Below are positions 43,701 through 58,700 of a DNA stretch of 64,000 bases, in pieces. Position numbers and translations under genes: made by a program. The notes beneath the pieces are model-generated. The model worked only from the letters and a program-made list of their open reading frames with translations. It was not told the origin of the DNA and made no database searches. The DNA comes from Prostheceraeus crozeri (taxonomy: Eukaryota > Platyhelminthes > Polycladida > Euryleptidae), in assembly GCA_907163375.1 (NCBI GenBank), contig CAJQUW010003390.1, positions 62,001-126,000 on the forward strand, given 5' to 3'. How positions within the stretch are numbered: position 1 is the first letter of the stretch; the number at the start of each line of letters is the position of its first letter.

Positions 43701-46700
43701 TCTGTAATATCTTCTCTGTATTGATTCAAATAAAGCATCTTGGCGCCTTACTCGACTTGAGTGGCGGCGACAACGACGACGTCATTTCTGGGTATCCAAT
43801 TATCATTCAATTCTGCCAATCGATCGAAAAAATTTCATTGGGTTTTGCAATTCACAAGAGTTACAATTTATTGATAATGATAATTAATTCACAATTAATG
43901 ATCACACAGTTATTTAGTATTGCTCATAGGTGTTGAGTATACCGCTTCTATGCGAGTCTTTTCGAAATTTTTTGAAATTATCATTTGATAGATGCATCTT
44001 AATCTTCCACTTTCTGACGCATTAAAGTTTTTTAGGAAACTTAAATAAAGTCAAGTTTGAATTATAATGCAACATTCATGTGCGTTTAGACCATCATTAC
44101 AATGCATGGGTTATTGTGTTCGGTAATCTTGGCGGAATTTCATTCTACAGGATGCGATCACGACAACTAAATCCGCTGATTTCCAATGGCATATCGATGG
44201 CTGGAGAGCGCCGAAAGTTCCTGCATTTTCATTTGGCTGCAACTATCAGTTCACAATCAGGTTAGTCTGAGTATATGTCATCAAAATTTCTAAATTGTGA
44301 GTAAAATGTTTACTCCTGACATTCAATTAGCTATCACGAAAGGATTCAATTAAGTTCAACATTTAGTTCATAGTAAAATTCAACTTCAGTTCCAATGTCT
44401 AATGTCATTGACACTCTGTAGTTCATGTTTCGATCAATACAGGCCCGTGTAAGCTTCAGCTCTCTTTCATTCATGTGACAGGTTAGCTGAGGACTTGATA
44501 TTAAGACATTCAATCGCTCATTGAAAACATTTTCTCAATTACTTTCCATATAATGATGGGGTCATCAGTATTTTGCTATCATTCAATAAACTTGCAGTTG
44601 AAGAAGAAAATATAGTTCTAAGTCATCGACTCATTACATTGTGTTAACGTTACCGGTAGCAGTATGACTGTATAGGTGTAACTATTCCATTGTGATTTTC
44701 ACGTTTTCGCAATGCATTTATAATCTGCTTTATCAAGAGTCTGTAATATCTCCATGCAATTATTAATCAAGATTTATCTTATAGTTACTTAGAATCAGTC
44801 GTAGGTGCTGAGTATATCGCTTGTTTATCAAATCAAAATCACCTGATTAACTGTAAACTAAGATTTATAGTGAAACTTTTGCTGGATATTGGTAATTTAT
44901 TGAATTCTCTCCACAATGAAAGATCTGATTCAACTTAATCACGTGAAGGTTACTGAACTTTACATTTGAATGATTAATTGATTGACGAGATTTGTGACAT
45001 GTGCAACTATTCATTGAGTTTGTAGTAACAATACTAGTGCAGGATTTGATGTTGATTTGCAGATATTCCTCTTCCTCCGTTCGTATCGGGACGTGGACAT
45101 CGCGGCAGAGACGGATATTTCATTCTACATTGGATGAACAACAAGGAAATGCAGTTTACGATAGAGGCAACGAAGCTGCTGTTAGACCTGAAGCACAAGT
45201 TGGGCACCTTAGATAACAATGGTAATAACGAGCGACAAATACTTTCTTACATTAATTTCAGTTCCTGCCAGAGTTGAGTCTGGTTTTGGTTTCTTTTGTG
45301 GGTCTTGGTAATCCAGTTGCTTTTACTGGCCCCTTTTGTGGCACGGCCGGTGAATCTGCTAAAGGTTTCTCGCTAGGATGCGAACATTTCAATCTATTCA
45401 AGCCATAAAATAATAATTATAACAATGACAATTAGGGCGCTTGGTACTATGGCGTGAATAGGAGGCGATTTGTACCAAACGTCCTCCAATGGGAGTGGCT
45501 GTTGTAGGTAGCGCCCTCCCATTTTCATTTGATATCTATGATGAATTGAAACTCCATATTACTTGTACATGTAGGGCTAGTTGTCCTTCATCTGTAACTA
45601 CAATGTGTATTGATTATCTGTGCTACGCTGTTTTATCGACATGATTGAATAGAAAATGTTATAATAAAATTTTAGGGCTCTCCGTACACTTTCAATAAAA
45701 TACAAGAAAGTTATCTCCAGAAAAGTTTCTCGCTTATCCCTATTAACTATTTGCATTAAACCAAACTTAGTTTTGCGAAATTTATCGTCTTCGAAATTTT
45801 CCGCATGCTAGCAGCAATGATATTGGTTAATAGCGCCATCATATAAAAATAGAAATGACTCGGCATGATGACAGTGATTTCATCAAGGTGGAGCAATGCA
45901 TACTGGCACCCGTGACAGCTAGTAGCAACTTATTGAAGTCAATGAGACAATGACATGTCCTTTCTTTGATGATCTTATCGCTTGGGTCATAAGAAGCATG
46001 TAAAGTGTAAGATGAAGTATAAGAACATTTAAGAATATAAAGACACTTTTAATTGATCGTTTTAGAAATGCTGCATAGAATTCATCTTTGTTCAGTTCAA
46101 GATTATCGACATAACAAGCAGACTTAATATTTCATCACGTGATGCATTATTTTTGATAGATAAATCAAGAGTAGATTCATTATTGAACTTGACTAAACAA
46201 AATCAAACCTTAATGTAATTAACAAAAAAAAAAACACGGTCTAAGACAAACATTGATGTTTCTCTTTAAAAAGGCTTGCAGCTTAGGTTATAGGCCCAAT
46301 TATTTTCTCCTTCAACACTTAACACAAAACAAGATCTGAGTTATCCTTATGTGATAAAAGAATCTATATAAGAATTATAAAACATCATATAATAGAGCAT
46401 TCTATATATTGCAGCTGCTTTGATCATTTTAATAAGGGCGCTTGGTGCCCCTACTGTACCAAGCGCCCTTATTGAAAATTCAAAATTTAAATGTATTCGA
46501 ATTTTATTCCTATTCATTACTAAATAAATGTGTGAAATTAGAAGAAAAAATATTTTCGATAAGGGCGCATGGTACACTTACTGTACCAAGTGCCTTTATT
46601 GGAAATTCAAAATTTGAAAATTTAGAATTTCTGTTTCATGCACTTTGGTTCCTTTACATAGCTGTTCACTAATTTAATGAATTTGTAATAATAGCTAAAC

Positions 46701-49700
46701 AAATATTGTACCAAGCGCCCTATTTTCTGGAATTTTGCACACAGCGCCCTTTTTGTACAGAGAGCCTTGATGTTGTAATGTACGAAGCGCCCCAATCATT
46801 CTAAAAATAATATATTAATATCACAATCGATTTGAAATATTTTTACCACTTCTTTGGAAGCTTTCAGCTTTGACTGCTCGTAGCGCATTCAAATGTCAAT
46901 TATCTCAAAATGAAGCTATCTTCTTGAGGGTGTCTACAAGGCTTCGATATCCTGGATAAATCCTGATTTCGTCGAAATTAAAAGTTGTGAAAACGTCATG
47001 AGCCACATTTTTAACGTTTGCAATAATCTAAACAAAATGTAATTATGATTTTCGGTGACTTAATCTTCGTTTGTGCTTTTCGATTTCATTTGATAGCGTA
47101 AAATAATGTTCGTGTGTGTTTTCTTTCTGTTTCAGGTTACCTGTGTTAATTTAAGTTTTTTTCGTATACATGAATTTTCGAACTCGGTGGGTGTCTCGCA
47201 GACTTCGAAAACAGATTAGTGACTCCTATTTTGTAGTTGCATCCAATGACTATCAGTTAGTGAATCTTGTTCGTCGTAGTGTCGACGTTCCCACATCCTC
47301 GACTTCAACCACATCATCTTCAATGAATGCTGATGCATCTTCATCGATGCACTCAAGTAAAATTTCTACAATTAACCCGGAAACGAGAACGGCTCATATT
47401 ACGGCAGCTATGAAAAAATGAAGTATATCAAAGCAGAAATAATTTGGGCCTTGGATATGGTAAAGAAACACCGTTCACAACGATCATGTGATGATCAACA
47501 ATCTATATTTCAAGCGATGTTCAAGAACCACCGTGTTGTTGACAACATCCAAATGGCCAAAGATAAGTTAGGCTACGTTGTGACTTTCGGACTATCTCCA
47601 CATTTTCAGAAAGAGATACTAGCCAGAGTACATACGTCCAAGGAGTTTAGCATACCTTTCGATGAAGCATTAAACAAAATTGTTCAAAGGGGACATCAAG
47701 ATCTGTGGATTAGATATTTCAACGAGCACTGCTGTTGTGGTTAGTGATTATGTAACGTCTGTATTTCTCACTCACTCGAAAGCTGAAAACATATTTGAAA
47801 GTGTCAATAAAGCATTGGATAAAATTAGTGGCTCATTTGTTGATGCCTTTAATAGATTGTTGCAAATCAGCATGGCAGTCAATCATTTCACCGAAGATTT
47901 TCTGAAAAATTTCAGCACAAGTATGGGAAGGAATTGCTCCAAACAGGTACATGCTCGCTACATGTCATTCGTGAGTGGAGCATTGCAGTATGGATTGAAA
48001 AAAGTACTTGGGATTTGTCAACTGTACTGCAAAGCATGTACTACCTTTTCAAAGATTCTCCCGCACGCAGGGCTGATTATTGGCCACAGATATTACAGGT
48101 TCAACCGCATTTCCTAAGTCTTTTTGCAAATGCGGTTAGGTACAAAACAAAGATGTATGTAACAGAGTTATAGAGATTCTACCGAACAGTGAGAAATATT
48201 GCGTCGATGTGAAACCTCAACTGCATGTAGCATCATTCTCAACAGTCGTTGACGCAATCAATGACCCATTTCCTTAGGCGAAGCTGCATTTTTTTCAGCT
48301 CCGTAGCGTCTCAGTTTGAGCCATTTCTACGGCGGTTTCAACACGACAAGCCTATGATTCCATTTTTACACGGTTTTCTGATGGGCCTTGTCAAAGATAA
48401 TGTACATTGAAAAGATTCGTTAAGGCATCGGTCATGCCGGAGGTGGGGACAGACGCTTCCGAAATTCTGATACGTGACCTGAATGACGATGCAAATCTGA
48501 AGGAAATATCGCAAGTGGATCTGGAATTCGGAGCCAAACGCAGTATCCCAAAGAATTCTCATCCACGCAGAATGTTGGAGTTCGGTCAAGCCCCTCGCTA
48601 TTGCCTTATCGCCTTACAAAATACTTGAGAGGAGTCCGCTGAAACACGATCTTGTTAAAGACACTGCATCACTCTCCGCTTGTCATTTTAACCAAGTCTT
48701 CAACGCTTTGCGAAATGCGTTTTGACATTTTATTGAACAGAATGATCGATTCCGACTGCATTTCTGTATCTCTGACTGATTGGGCAAAGCAGGAATATTC
48801 CGACTTAATTCAATCAGATCAAACGAAAAAGGAACTACAGGTAAATTTCAGTGGTACTGCATGCATCAATAGCAAAATATAACTGCTTAATGTTTTCTTT
48901 AGAAATCTGACATCGACAAACTTCGATTGGACGACCTCTACTGCAGTCTTCTACCAAACAAAGAAAGTTCTTAACACCTGTGGGCAGTAGTGAGGAAGGT
49001 TTTGGTCTGATTCCATGGTCAAGCGGCAGTAGGTGTTTTCAACATAAGCAAGGATATGCTAATAGAGAATCTTCATGAGAGTTCAATCTTGGCGAAACGT
49101 GTGGTCCAGAACGCCATTCAGTATTATGGAGGGGTTCTGCATGTTTCGCTAACTGCTTCTTTGATTGAATCGCTTAAGTATTTATGCCGGCGACGTGTAA
49201 TGGCACTCGAACTAAAAAGGAATGAAGATCATCAAGTTAAAGGCAAACGTGTTGCTGAACTGGATTGTGAATTGAACAATATTGAAACTTGACGATCGAG
49301 CTACGGTGCTCAAAAACTTAAAGACTAGTTTGTGACCACTTGAAAACCAGATAAAAGCGTGATTCGTTTTATAACTGAGTGTTTGATAATTATAGCAATG
49401 TAGTGTTGAAACATATAGCAGCAGTTATTTTTAAGCCTTAATGAGACAAAACGATTTTACGGTTATTATTAATGCTTTGGAATTAGGCGTTCTATTAGAC
49501 ACAAAAGAAGCAGAAAAAAGAGAAATACGAAATACCTAGTAGGTAGCGGCACTGTTAAAATGGCGATGACACGAGATGATCATAAAAATTTCGATAGTCT
49601 CCTTGATTTCTGCAATAATATCTCCAGGATATCCTGGATATCTCCTGGATTTGAAAATTCCTGATGTAGTAGACACCCTGTTCTTGCTGCCAAACTGTTT

Positions 49701-52700
49701 CAAGCATTGAAAAGATATCTCTTTGCGTGGAAGAGTCCTGGTAGCGACCGCTTAGATTCTTGTTGGACATTCCTGGGGAATTCGAGATTCTTTACTCGAA
49801 GCGTTGAATTAAAAGTCTCACTTTTTCCAGTGATAGTCACAGCAACTTTTTTAAATGGAAGAAGTCCGCAGATGTTATTATAACTCATGACATAATCACG
49901 ACGAAAGAGTGTGCGAAGTCAACGTGGGTGCGGCTCGCTTCTGTCCAAAGCACTGTGAGACATACACGTAGTATATGGTTCAATTTTGTGCAAAGTACTG
50001 CCGGTTATAACCAGCATCAAACTATATGTAAAACTGATTCAAAATTTGATTTTGAAACTTTCATCCCCACCATTGAAACCACTGTCTTATTTTCATGAAA
50101 TCAAGAGTTTCACGAGGAAAGACCTTGCTTGTTTGTTTTCGATGTAAAACACGGATGTGAAATCATTTATTCTGTGAGAGAACAGCCAACCATTGCCTCA
50201 TCGTAAGGATTGCCTTGATACTATGTAAAGCTAATGTCACTAAGACCTCAGATGGAGAGTCACAGGACCACAGATTGCGCTCCGTCATGTAGAGATCTGT
50301 TTTGGTGAAGTGGAGGTTTCATATTCCTCAAAATACGGCATCGCTCGATTCTGTGAGATGTCTTGAAGCACTCACAATATGGGATCGTCTTGAATGCCCG
50401 ACAAGCGAACCTGAAGTTTAAAGATTGCTGAGGGTTTGAGGATGTCATAGTAGGTTCAACAGCATTTGTACGCGGCAGTGAAATGGCTCAACGTTAAGGA
50501 CAAGCTCATCTTTATACAGTGCAGTACTCCACCGTATTGTAATAGGCGGTTCTAAGTTGGACAAGGAATCTCCAGACGCATGCATGGGTGGTGGATGTCA
50601 AGCATACTGGCCAGCGCGTTCTCCGAATATGAAGCCATGTGACTTTTTCTGTGGGACTTAATATAGTCCGAAGTCTATGATGCTCATTTGATGGACTATA
50701 CAGAATGGAAGAGCGTCGTATGGCTGACTGTAAAGATCCATTCACACCGGACGCGGCGTGGAGCGTCCTCATGCGTCTCTGTGTGAACAGTCCCATGGGC
50801 TTATTAAGATTCTGTACGCGTGAGGTCGCGCCGCGTCGTCCCGCTTCACGTGTGAGCGGACTTTAATGAAGTGATTCTCGAGATGAGAAATGGGAGCCTT
50901 CAAGGAATATCTTGATCAGCCGGAGAGAGTAGTGAAGACTGGTAATATTCACGCACCACGTCTGAATCTATAGCATGTGAAACGATCAGCGTATGGAGCT
51001 GAAATTTTAATTTATAGATTTCATGCGCACGCATGTGAATTTTGTATGGCATTTTCATTATAGTGGCAAGCATCATGCTTTTTTAATATTTTCTTTCAGT
51101 TAAATAGGACCAAACAGAAGCTTCTCTCGTGGGCTGGCGACTGATGAGATTGTCGGGATTGTGTTACCACAATTGCTATTTTTTGCTAAAAGAACGCTTG
51201 TTGTCATTTGTCAGTTAGAAAGCGATTTAAGCATTGGCATTGAAAATGTCGGACATGACAGTCAATACTCCCGTCAGTGAATCCATGTAGCAATGAATAA
51301 TTCTGCATTACTGGTATTTTGCTGGTTTAAAGATTCTTTCCAATAGCTCAGACCCACAGAATTTTCATATTTTGTGACCTTTAAAAGTTGATTGAATGTT
51401 GATAGATAGATAAAATGTGTTGGCATAGACATGACAACACCATTGGAAGTCTGCTACCTCCTTTCTATGTAAATGAAGGTCAGCGCTCCCTTACTGGGGC
51501 TTAGAAGGAGCTGACAGTCAGATAACATGGAGCTTTGTGATACTTTTAGTCCAGATACCCTTCCTGCCGACTTCTAGTGAAACTTTCGGGGCTCGACCTG
51601 TAGACCTAAAGCTTGCTAGGTCAAGCACTTAGCCATCGTGTCACGGAGAGCTGATCCTGTTATCGAATAATGATGGAGGGTAGCACATTGACCTCAAACA
51701 ATTTTATGACAATTTAATGGAATCATGAGTAAACTAGATATAATGATAATAAGAACCTTTGAGAGCTAATCAAAAAATGATAACCAATAAGTGGTGCGAT
51801 TGTTTGAAATCCATAATGAATGGATAGTACGAGGAATGATAGCACTATACTAAGCTTCAATAGTTTCCGTGGCTTCGAATAGAATCATTCGCTTTGTGGC
51901 TATTCACTTGCAGTTTTTCGATGGGTCGAATATATTAGGACGTGTGTGTGTCAGTTAATTTATATTTTACTGCAAAGTACCACGATTTCCATCTGAAAGT
52001 TGCTGTTTTGAAAAGTAGGCATTATTTATCGCATTTTATTGAGTGTGCAACTGAATTGCATTATTTCGTGTATAAATGATTTTCATTTATTTCAGTTTGT
52101 ATGCATGCAAATGCACGTGTGCACTTCACAGGTATGTGTGAAAGCTTTTCGAAATCGCAAATCAATTATTCCTTTTCTCAGAGTTAGTAAATTGTCATGG
52201 GTTGAAGCTTTCAAACATCCATTATAGGAAATAATGACAGCTATTACTCTTTATTTTGGTTAACGGTTGAAATTGAGTAATAGTATCTCTTCTAGCTTAT
52301 TTTCTCAGTCGTTGGTACATACCTTAGAAATGTATTGTTATCACAATTTCATTGCTTGGTCCACAGAATTAAATATTTTGTTTATCTGTTTCGGTTTGCT
52401 AGAAGTGTGATTAATGCGAAATTGACAGCACATCGAGGAACCTATAAAGTGGGCAAAAAGGAATTCCTAATACCTTACAGAGATAGGAAAAAAGTCGTGC
52501 GTTGCTTGCGGATTAATGTGAGTTCCAGCAAAGTGCTGCGATTGCCAAAATTCCTTCAGATTCGAAGAATTCAGATCATTGCGCACAAGTTTTCTCCATA
52601 ATGTCAGCCCTTCCGATCATTATTAAAAAAGTAGCAGGCGCACGAAAATTAGTTCACATGATGATTTCTCCATCCTCTTCTCAGCATTACTCACTGCATA

Positions 52701-55700
52701 GTGCATACACTAAATCGAATGTTAGCCACATAGCCACACAGCGGTGTGTGTTTTGGTGTGTGCGAAGTGATATCACAGCACGCACGCATCTCTCACTGAC
52801 TCTGGTGCCCTCTGCTGACAGCTTATTGTTTGCCCTTTCCAATAGCAAGCGATGCACGAATTACCCATTCGACAAGAAGCAAGTTTTCTAATTCTGTGAT
52901 GTGCCATTTGGATATTAAGGTTACATACAATTCTTCCTTTCTAGGAAACCGAAGCGCACGCAGATGAATCTAATTCAGTGGCTTGGTCACACACATTGGT
53001 AGTTTAGTTGTAAGCTTTTACTCAGTGATCTTCGTACTTGTACCTGCAGAATAGATCCTGCAGAATAAGTTACAGGATACTAGTTTTTGAATCATATGAC
53101 ATTTAGAGAAGAGTGTCTAGTTGTTTAGTTAGACATTGGTTGATAAATAATCTAGACATGGTATCGAGAGAATGACATCCACATAAATTGACGTTCCTTT
53201 GTTCTTTTTGTCTCTAGTTCTTTCTGCAGCAGTTTTTATCTGTTTTTTTTCACACGGAGATAGACTGCTTGTTCCTGTCTCTGATCTATCCCACATAAAA
53301 CTGACAATCATCCGAGTCTCATAGTATTCAGTCGACACACACGGTAGAGATTCAGATGGAAATATTGATCTCTGTTTGGTTCTCATGATTGGCTAGCATG
53401 TATTGCAGCAGAGAAAGAAGCATCGTGAAATTGGTACTGCCATGCATTGCATCCAACTTTACAAGTGTTAGCACTGATGTTGGACAGAAAATTTTCATGA
53501 ATTGATTATTAATTTGATTTAATGTGAAAATGCAAGTTAAAAATAATTTCAATGATTTTCCAATATTTGTGTCAATGAATTTCTCAAGGGCGACGAATTT
53601 TATGTGAAATTAATCTGCCATACCTCATCTTCATGTTTACATATTTGAGTCTATATCTGAGTCAACATATTTTCACATATTTCATTTAATGAGTGTATTG
53701 CTCTACATTTTCTCACATTTCTCACATAGAGATTGCCTCATGGGCATCAGCAGTAAAATCGTAGATGAACAATGAGGGAATGTTGATCTGATTAGCTACG
53801 TTCTTATCCTAGTTGCGGTCTATCTTTGTCTGTCATGCTTCACAGACTTAGCAATTGCCTTAAATGCATTTAAATATATCATTTACTTTTGATAGCGTTG
53901 TATTTTCCTTTACCTTATTCCAGCTCCAATTTTCTACGTTTTATGATTCGCTCGATAGCTGATGCTCATTTTATTGTATGATTGGAACTGCCGGGTTTGA
54001 TGTTGTTAACAACTGAAAGGTATATTATCTCAGCATTTCACATGGCTGTTTCATTATTTCTAGCTGTTGTAATTGCATTTCTAGCTTTTGCTTCTCTAAT
54101 TTATTTTTTTCTCGCTATCAAACATTCTTAAAAGTTGAAATTTCTCTTTTCTCTTCACTTTCCAAAAAGCTTGATAGTGTAGTCGCCTCACACCAGTTGT
54201 GGTGCATAGAACTGAATGGACCGGAAAGTAGTCAAATTGTTACTTCACCTCTTAGGAGTCATTTCCGTTGAATTTGTTCCCTACATCAAAGTGCTAACTA
54301 GCCATTTATTTATTATGGTGTCAACATACAAAATTTGGTCCTCTATGCATTCGTGCATTGTGGAATAGAGATCCCATAAGTTGGATAGAGATCCCATAAA
54401 TAAATCCCTTTCTATGGTGTGATATTGGGACTGTGTAGGTGTGAATGAATGGTTTAACGTCACTACTCCCCCATGCTGGGGGCTTGGACGGTGCTGACAT
54501 TAACACTAATTAGTCAGACTTTAATCTGGAAAGTTGTGATCTTTTAGTCCAGATGCTCTTGCTGACGACTTCCAATGACACTTATGGGGCTCGACTTCAG
54601 GACCAGAAGATCGCTAGGCTATGCACTTAACCACTGTGCCACATAGACCACTGGGAGAGCCTTGAAAATAAATTTAGATAATCAACTTCGCTTGTAAGAT
54701 GAAAGTTCGGTCGGCTTTTGTCACATTTTGTATATACGTAAGTAACCTAGGTGCATGCCATGCAGGCATGGTAAATGTGAGGCAAACGAAGATAAAGTTA
54801 CGCAAGGGTAAAGCAACTCTTTTCGCCAACGAAGCCATTTATCGTCATGTACCATCAGTTGAACCATGTACATGTTAATTGACGCTAACCAATAAGGACA
54901 ACACTAACACATCACAGCTAACTGCATGTCAAGCCTGTGGTTTTTTATTTCATTATTGGACTCGACAACCTCCCGCACCTGATTTTGAGACGAAAATTGC
55001 ATTATGATTTCGTAACCCAATTTTTTGTTTTAAGTTTGAAAACTTTTCATTGTACGACATGTACTTCCTTCATTATAAGATCTTAGTCCAGTGGAGTGAA
55101 TTCATATATTTTTCCTCTTAAAACCACCTGTGTAAATTCTTTGCTTTACATTGAAGTACCAGAATATTACCAATGTTAGATTTCTTTAAGATTTGGAAAT
55201 GAGCTAGAATATATTGATCACATTCGAATTCGTTGACTAATCTACATGCAGATAGTATTGGTACTAAGTTATGCTTTGAAGGCCTACTTTCTATTATTAG
55301 ATGTTTACAATGATTGGTTCATGCTATGTGAATATAGATAGCATAATTTACAAATGATCAGTATCATGCAACGTTTGGATGGATGCTATAAACTGTTCAA
55401 TCATTTGTCAATTATGAAGTACCTTACAGATGCTTATAAACCATCTCTTTTTCTTTAATACATGTGATAGGCTCGTCTACATTTTATGAAGGTAAATTCA
55501 AACTTACAACGAGAATTTTTACATTGTCATACATATGTACATTTGAATGGCATGATTTTACTTTGTTGCCGAAGATTTGATGTAATAATCAATTGTGTGT
55601 GATGAAATCAATACATACCTGACTTTTCGTCGTTGAATAGACGAGCAAATTTGCCAGGGATTCCCATATGGTGTGGGAATGGATTTGTTGTAAATGGAAT

Positions 55701-58700
55701 TCGTCTGTGATGTTTTTGTGGGACACCTGTAAAATGCAAGTCAAATTGCATCAAAGTTCTATGATATGTCCAGTGGAAAATGTATATGTAATTATGTGCT
55801 ACGTCACAGTGTTTCATCAAACATGAATAATACATGCAGTCATGTGACATCGTGATGGAACATCCCTGCAACATTAAGCCTAAAACTCGATAGGCTTAAC
55901 AGTGCTCAAATGGATTGAATGAGGAACAGAAAATAACATAGTTAAACTCGAGGCTAGAGAAGCAGAAAAAGCATGGCACATAGCTTTCTGTGTATCTATT
56001 GATGTGCCTTCAATAGCTATTGGTACATGAAGTTGCTTGCAGTTATAATGTTTTTTACTTTCCCAAGTTTTTAGTCTTTATCAATCATATTTGAAAAACA
56101 TTCATTTGAAGACTTTTGCCGTTTTTGCATCAATCTTTTAATAAGCATAATCATGTATCAATTAATTTAAATCATTACGTGTATCGAGTGCTGAGCGCGA
56201 TTAATCGACAATGAAGTCCATGCTTGATTAATCACTTTCTTCAAATTTAGTTACTCTGAAATGTTCTGTAGTTATAATGTTTACAAAATACCAGCAAATC
56301 TGCGCATGAAGTGTAGGCTGTATGAGAGTGTTATTTGTTACCAGTATATGTTTTTGAAAATAATGATGAGCATATTAAATGTAAATAAGGCATTGATTTT
56401 ATTCTCATCAATGCATTTTTATTTATCTGCTTGCAATACGCACATATATTATAGTAGGGCCTACTATACACTATGCCTTCTTTCCAAGATGTGTAATCAA
56501 AAGTTGACTGTTTCCTTGTCAAAACATTCATATGGCCACCATTTTTTCACGTTAGATGTGACAAATCATTGGAATTCCCTTCCTAGTTCAGAAAGAAATG
56601 TTTTGACTGTCACACGAGTTTAAGACATCAATTTCAGATTGCTTTATTCGTTGCGACATCTGGCAACGATATTTTCTTAATCTATGTCTAATTTGTTGGT
56701 TTCTTTTGCTTGCAGCCCGTTAGGGCTTGCTATTTGCTCAATCATTTATTCTTGTAAATTTTGTGTATGCTCATGATGACAAATCTACTATCATCATCAT
56801 GATTCGTGTAAATCGTGTAATATCATGTGTTTAATATCATTACATAAAATAAGTAATCATAGTAATGCATCATGCGGTGTGTAGAACTTTCCATATGGAA
56901 TTTCTGTGGCGCAGTACAGCTGTAGGAATAAATTCCCCACAGCAACTCGGATAAATAAATACATCGCTTCACATGTATTTGTAAATGATGGGCATTTCTC
57001 GTACCACTGTGAATGTCGATAATATAACGGCGATTAACTCACTTTAACAGATATGAGTACAATCATTGTTACCAGACTAAATTTATGTACATGGACATTT
57101 CCGCATTGATATAACACAATGACATTATGCTCATCATTAAACAGTGAACTTCATACAGACGTTTCATAACTTAGTGAACTTTTTCAACTTCTTCCTGTTG
57201 CGAAATTCATTGATTGCGTCACAAGCAGGTTTTATGCAACACCATTCTTGGATCGATTTCATGTCAAGTTCACGGAATCAGGCCATGAATTGCTTATGTG
57301 AAAGATTGATGTGCATAGCTGCTTTTAAAATGGTTCTGTAAACATGACAATGTAGGCGAAGTACGATCATCGTGACAGATGGTATTGTGTGTAATCAACA
57401 AGTTTGACATTGATATAAAATGCAGTATCATTGATGAAATTCCAAAGCCTGTCATTTCAACTTTTTCGGGAATGAGGCATCATCATCATGTATTTCAAAT
57501 GATGTGTAACATGGCAAAATATATACAAGTAATTTCGAAGTTTGTGTAATCATAGAAATTTAGGTAGTCCTTAAGAGGACTGACGAGAGTTCCCACCGGC
57601 AAACCAGAGAAAGTTAAATTTTAAAATACACAGATTAACAGCTATCATAAAACTAAGGGCAAACGAAAAAAACGTGTTGTCAAGCACAAATCTCGACACC
57701 AGTGAGTCACATTTTTGGTTCGTCGGCAGGAAAACCAACCAGATTTGCATTTCTCGGTCCTTTAATTTCCTGTAGGCCTTTGCCCTGGTTCAGATCATCA
57801 GTAGCAAGCATGTTTAAAACCATGGATCAGTTGTCTCATTCTAAGGAAGGTGAAACAGACCAAAGCTGCTTCCAATAATTTGAGATTTTTTTCTTTTGTC
57901 AAAAATGCTTCTTTTTAATGATTTATTTTCCATTTCACAGCAAAATTGTAAGACTGTTTCCTTTTGGATTCCATTAAAGACATTTTCTGAAAGCTCTACC
58001 GAAAATATACAAAAATTGAGATAACAGATTTTTGAATATTATCGAGCATTTAATGCTTTGGGTGCATATTTAAATGCCAAAACATCAATATCTATGCCAT
58101 AGAGCTAAATTTTGGTTTATCTTCTTCTTCAACCAGTGAAAACTCATGTCGGTTATTCTACGACTGACACATTCAAGTCAGTTACCTTAGCAACTTAGTA
58201 TGGGTATTTTACAAATTGAATTTTTTGTATTTATTGTTGTAAACTTGGGGATTGACAATTGAGTTATGCAGGTCTGACAACGTCTGTAAGGTCCAGAGAC
58301 GGTTGAGTTAGATTGTAAACCGATGCCGCAAACATGAAAATCACCGGTATGTATTCCAACAAGAATGCTTGTAGTGAAACAAGAATGCTATTTGTAATGA
58401 AATATTTTTAACTATTGAAGTATCTTCATTTGATTATCACTGGCTTATACGCACGTACTTCTTCGTAGGATCCTATCTTGCTTTTAAGTTTTTTTATCTT
58501 GGCTATTAATACATTAAAGCTACCTTCGCATTAGATACCATCGCACTGAAATAATCATGATAGTGAATGCCCACTCCGGGGAGACTAACGCTCTATTTTG
58601 CTCTGCAGTTTAATTTCCATGTAATGCGAGTATATTGTCGTTTTCCCTATAAAAGTTGAGGAAAAACCCATATTTCCGGAAAATGCGTCGAATTGACGTC

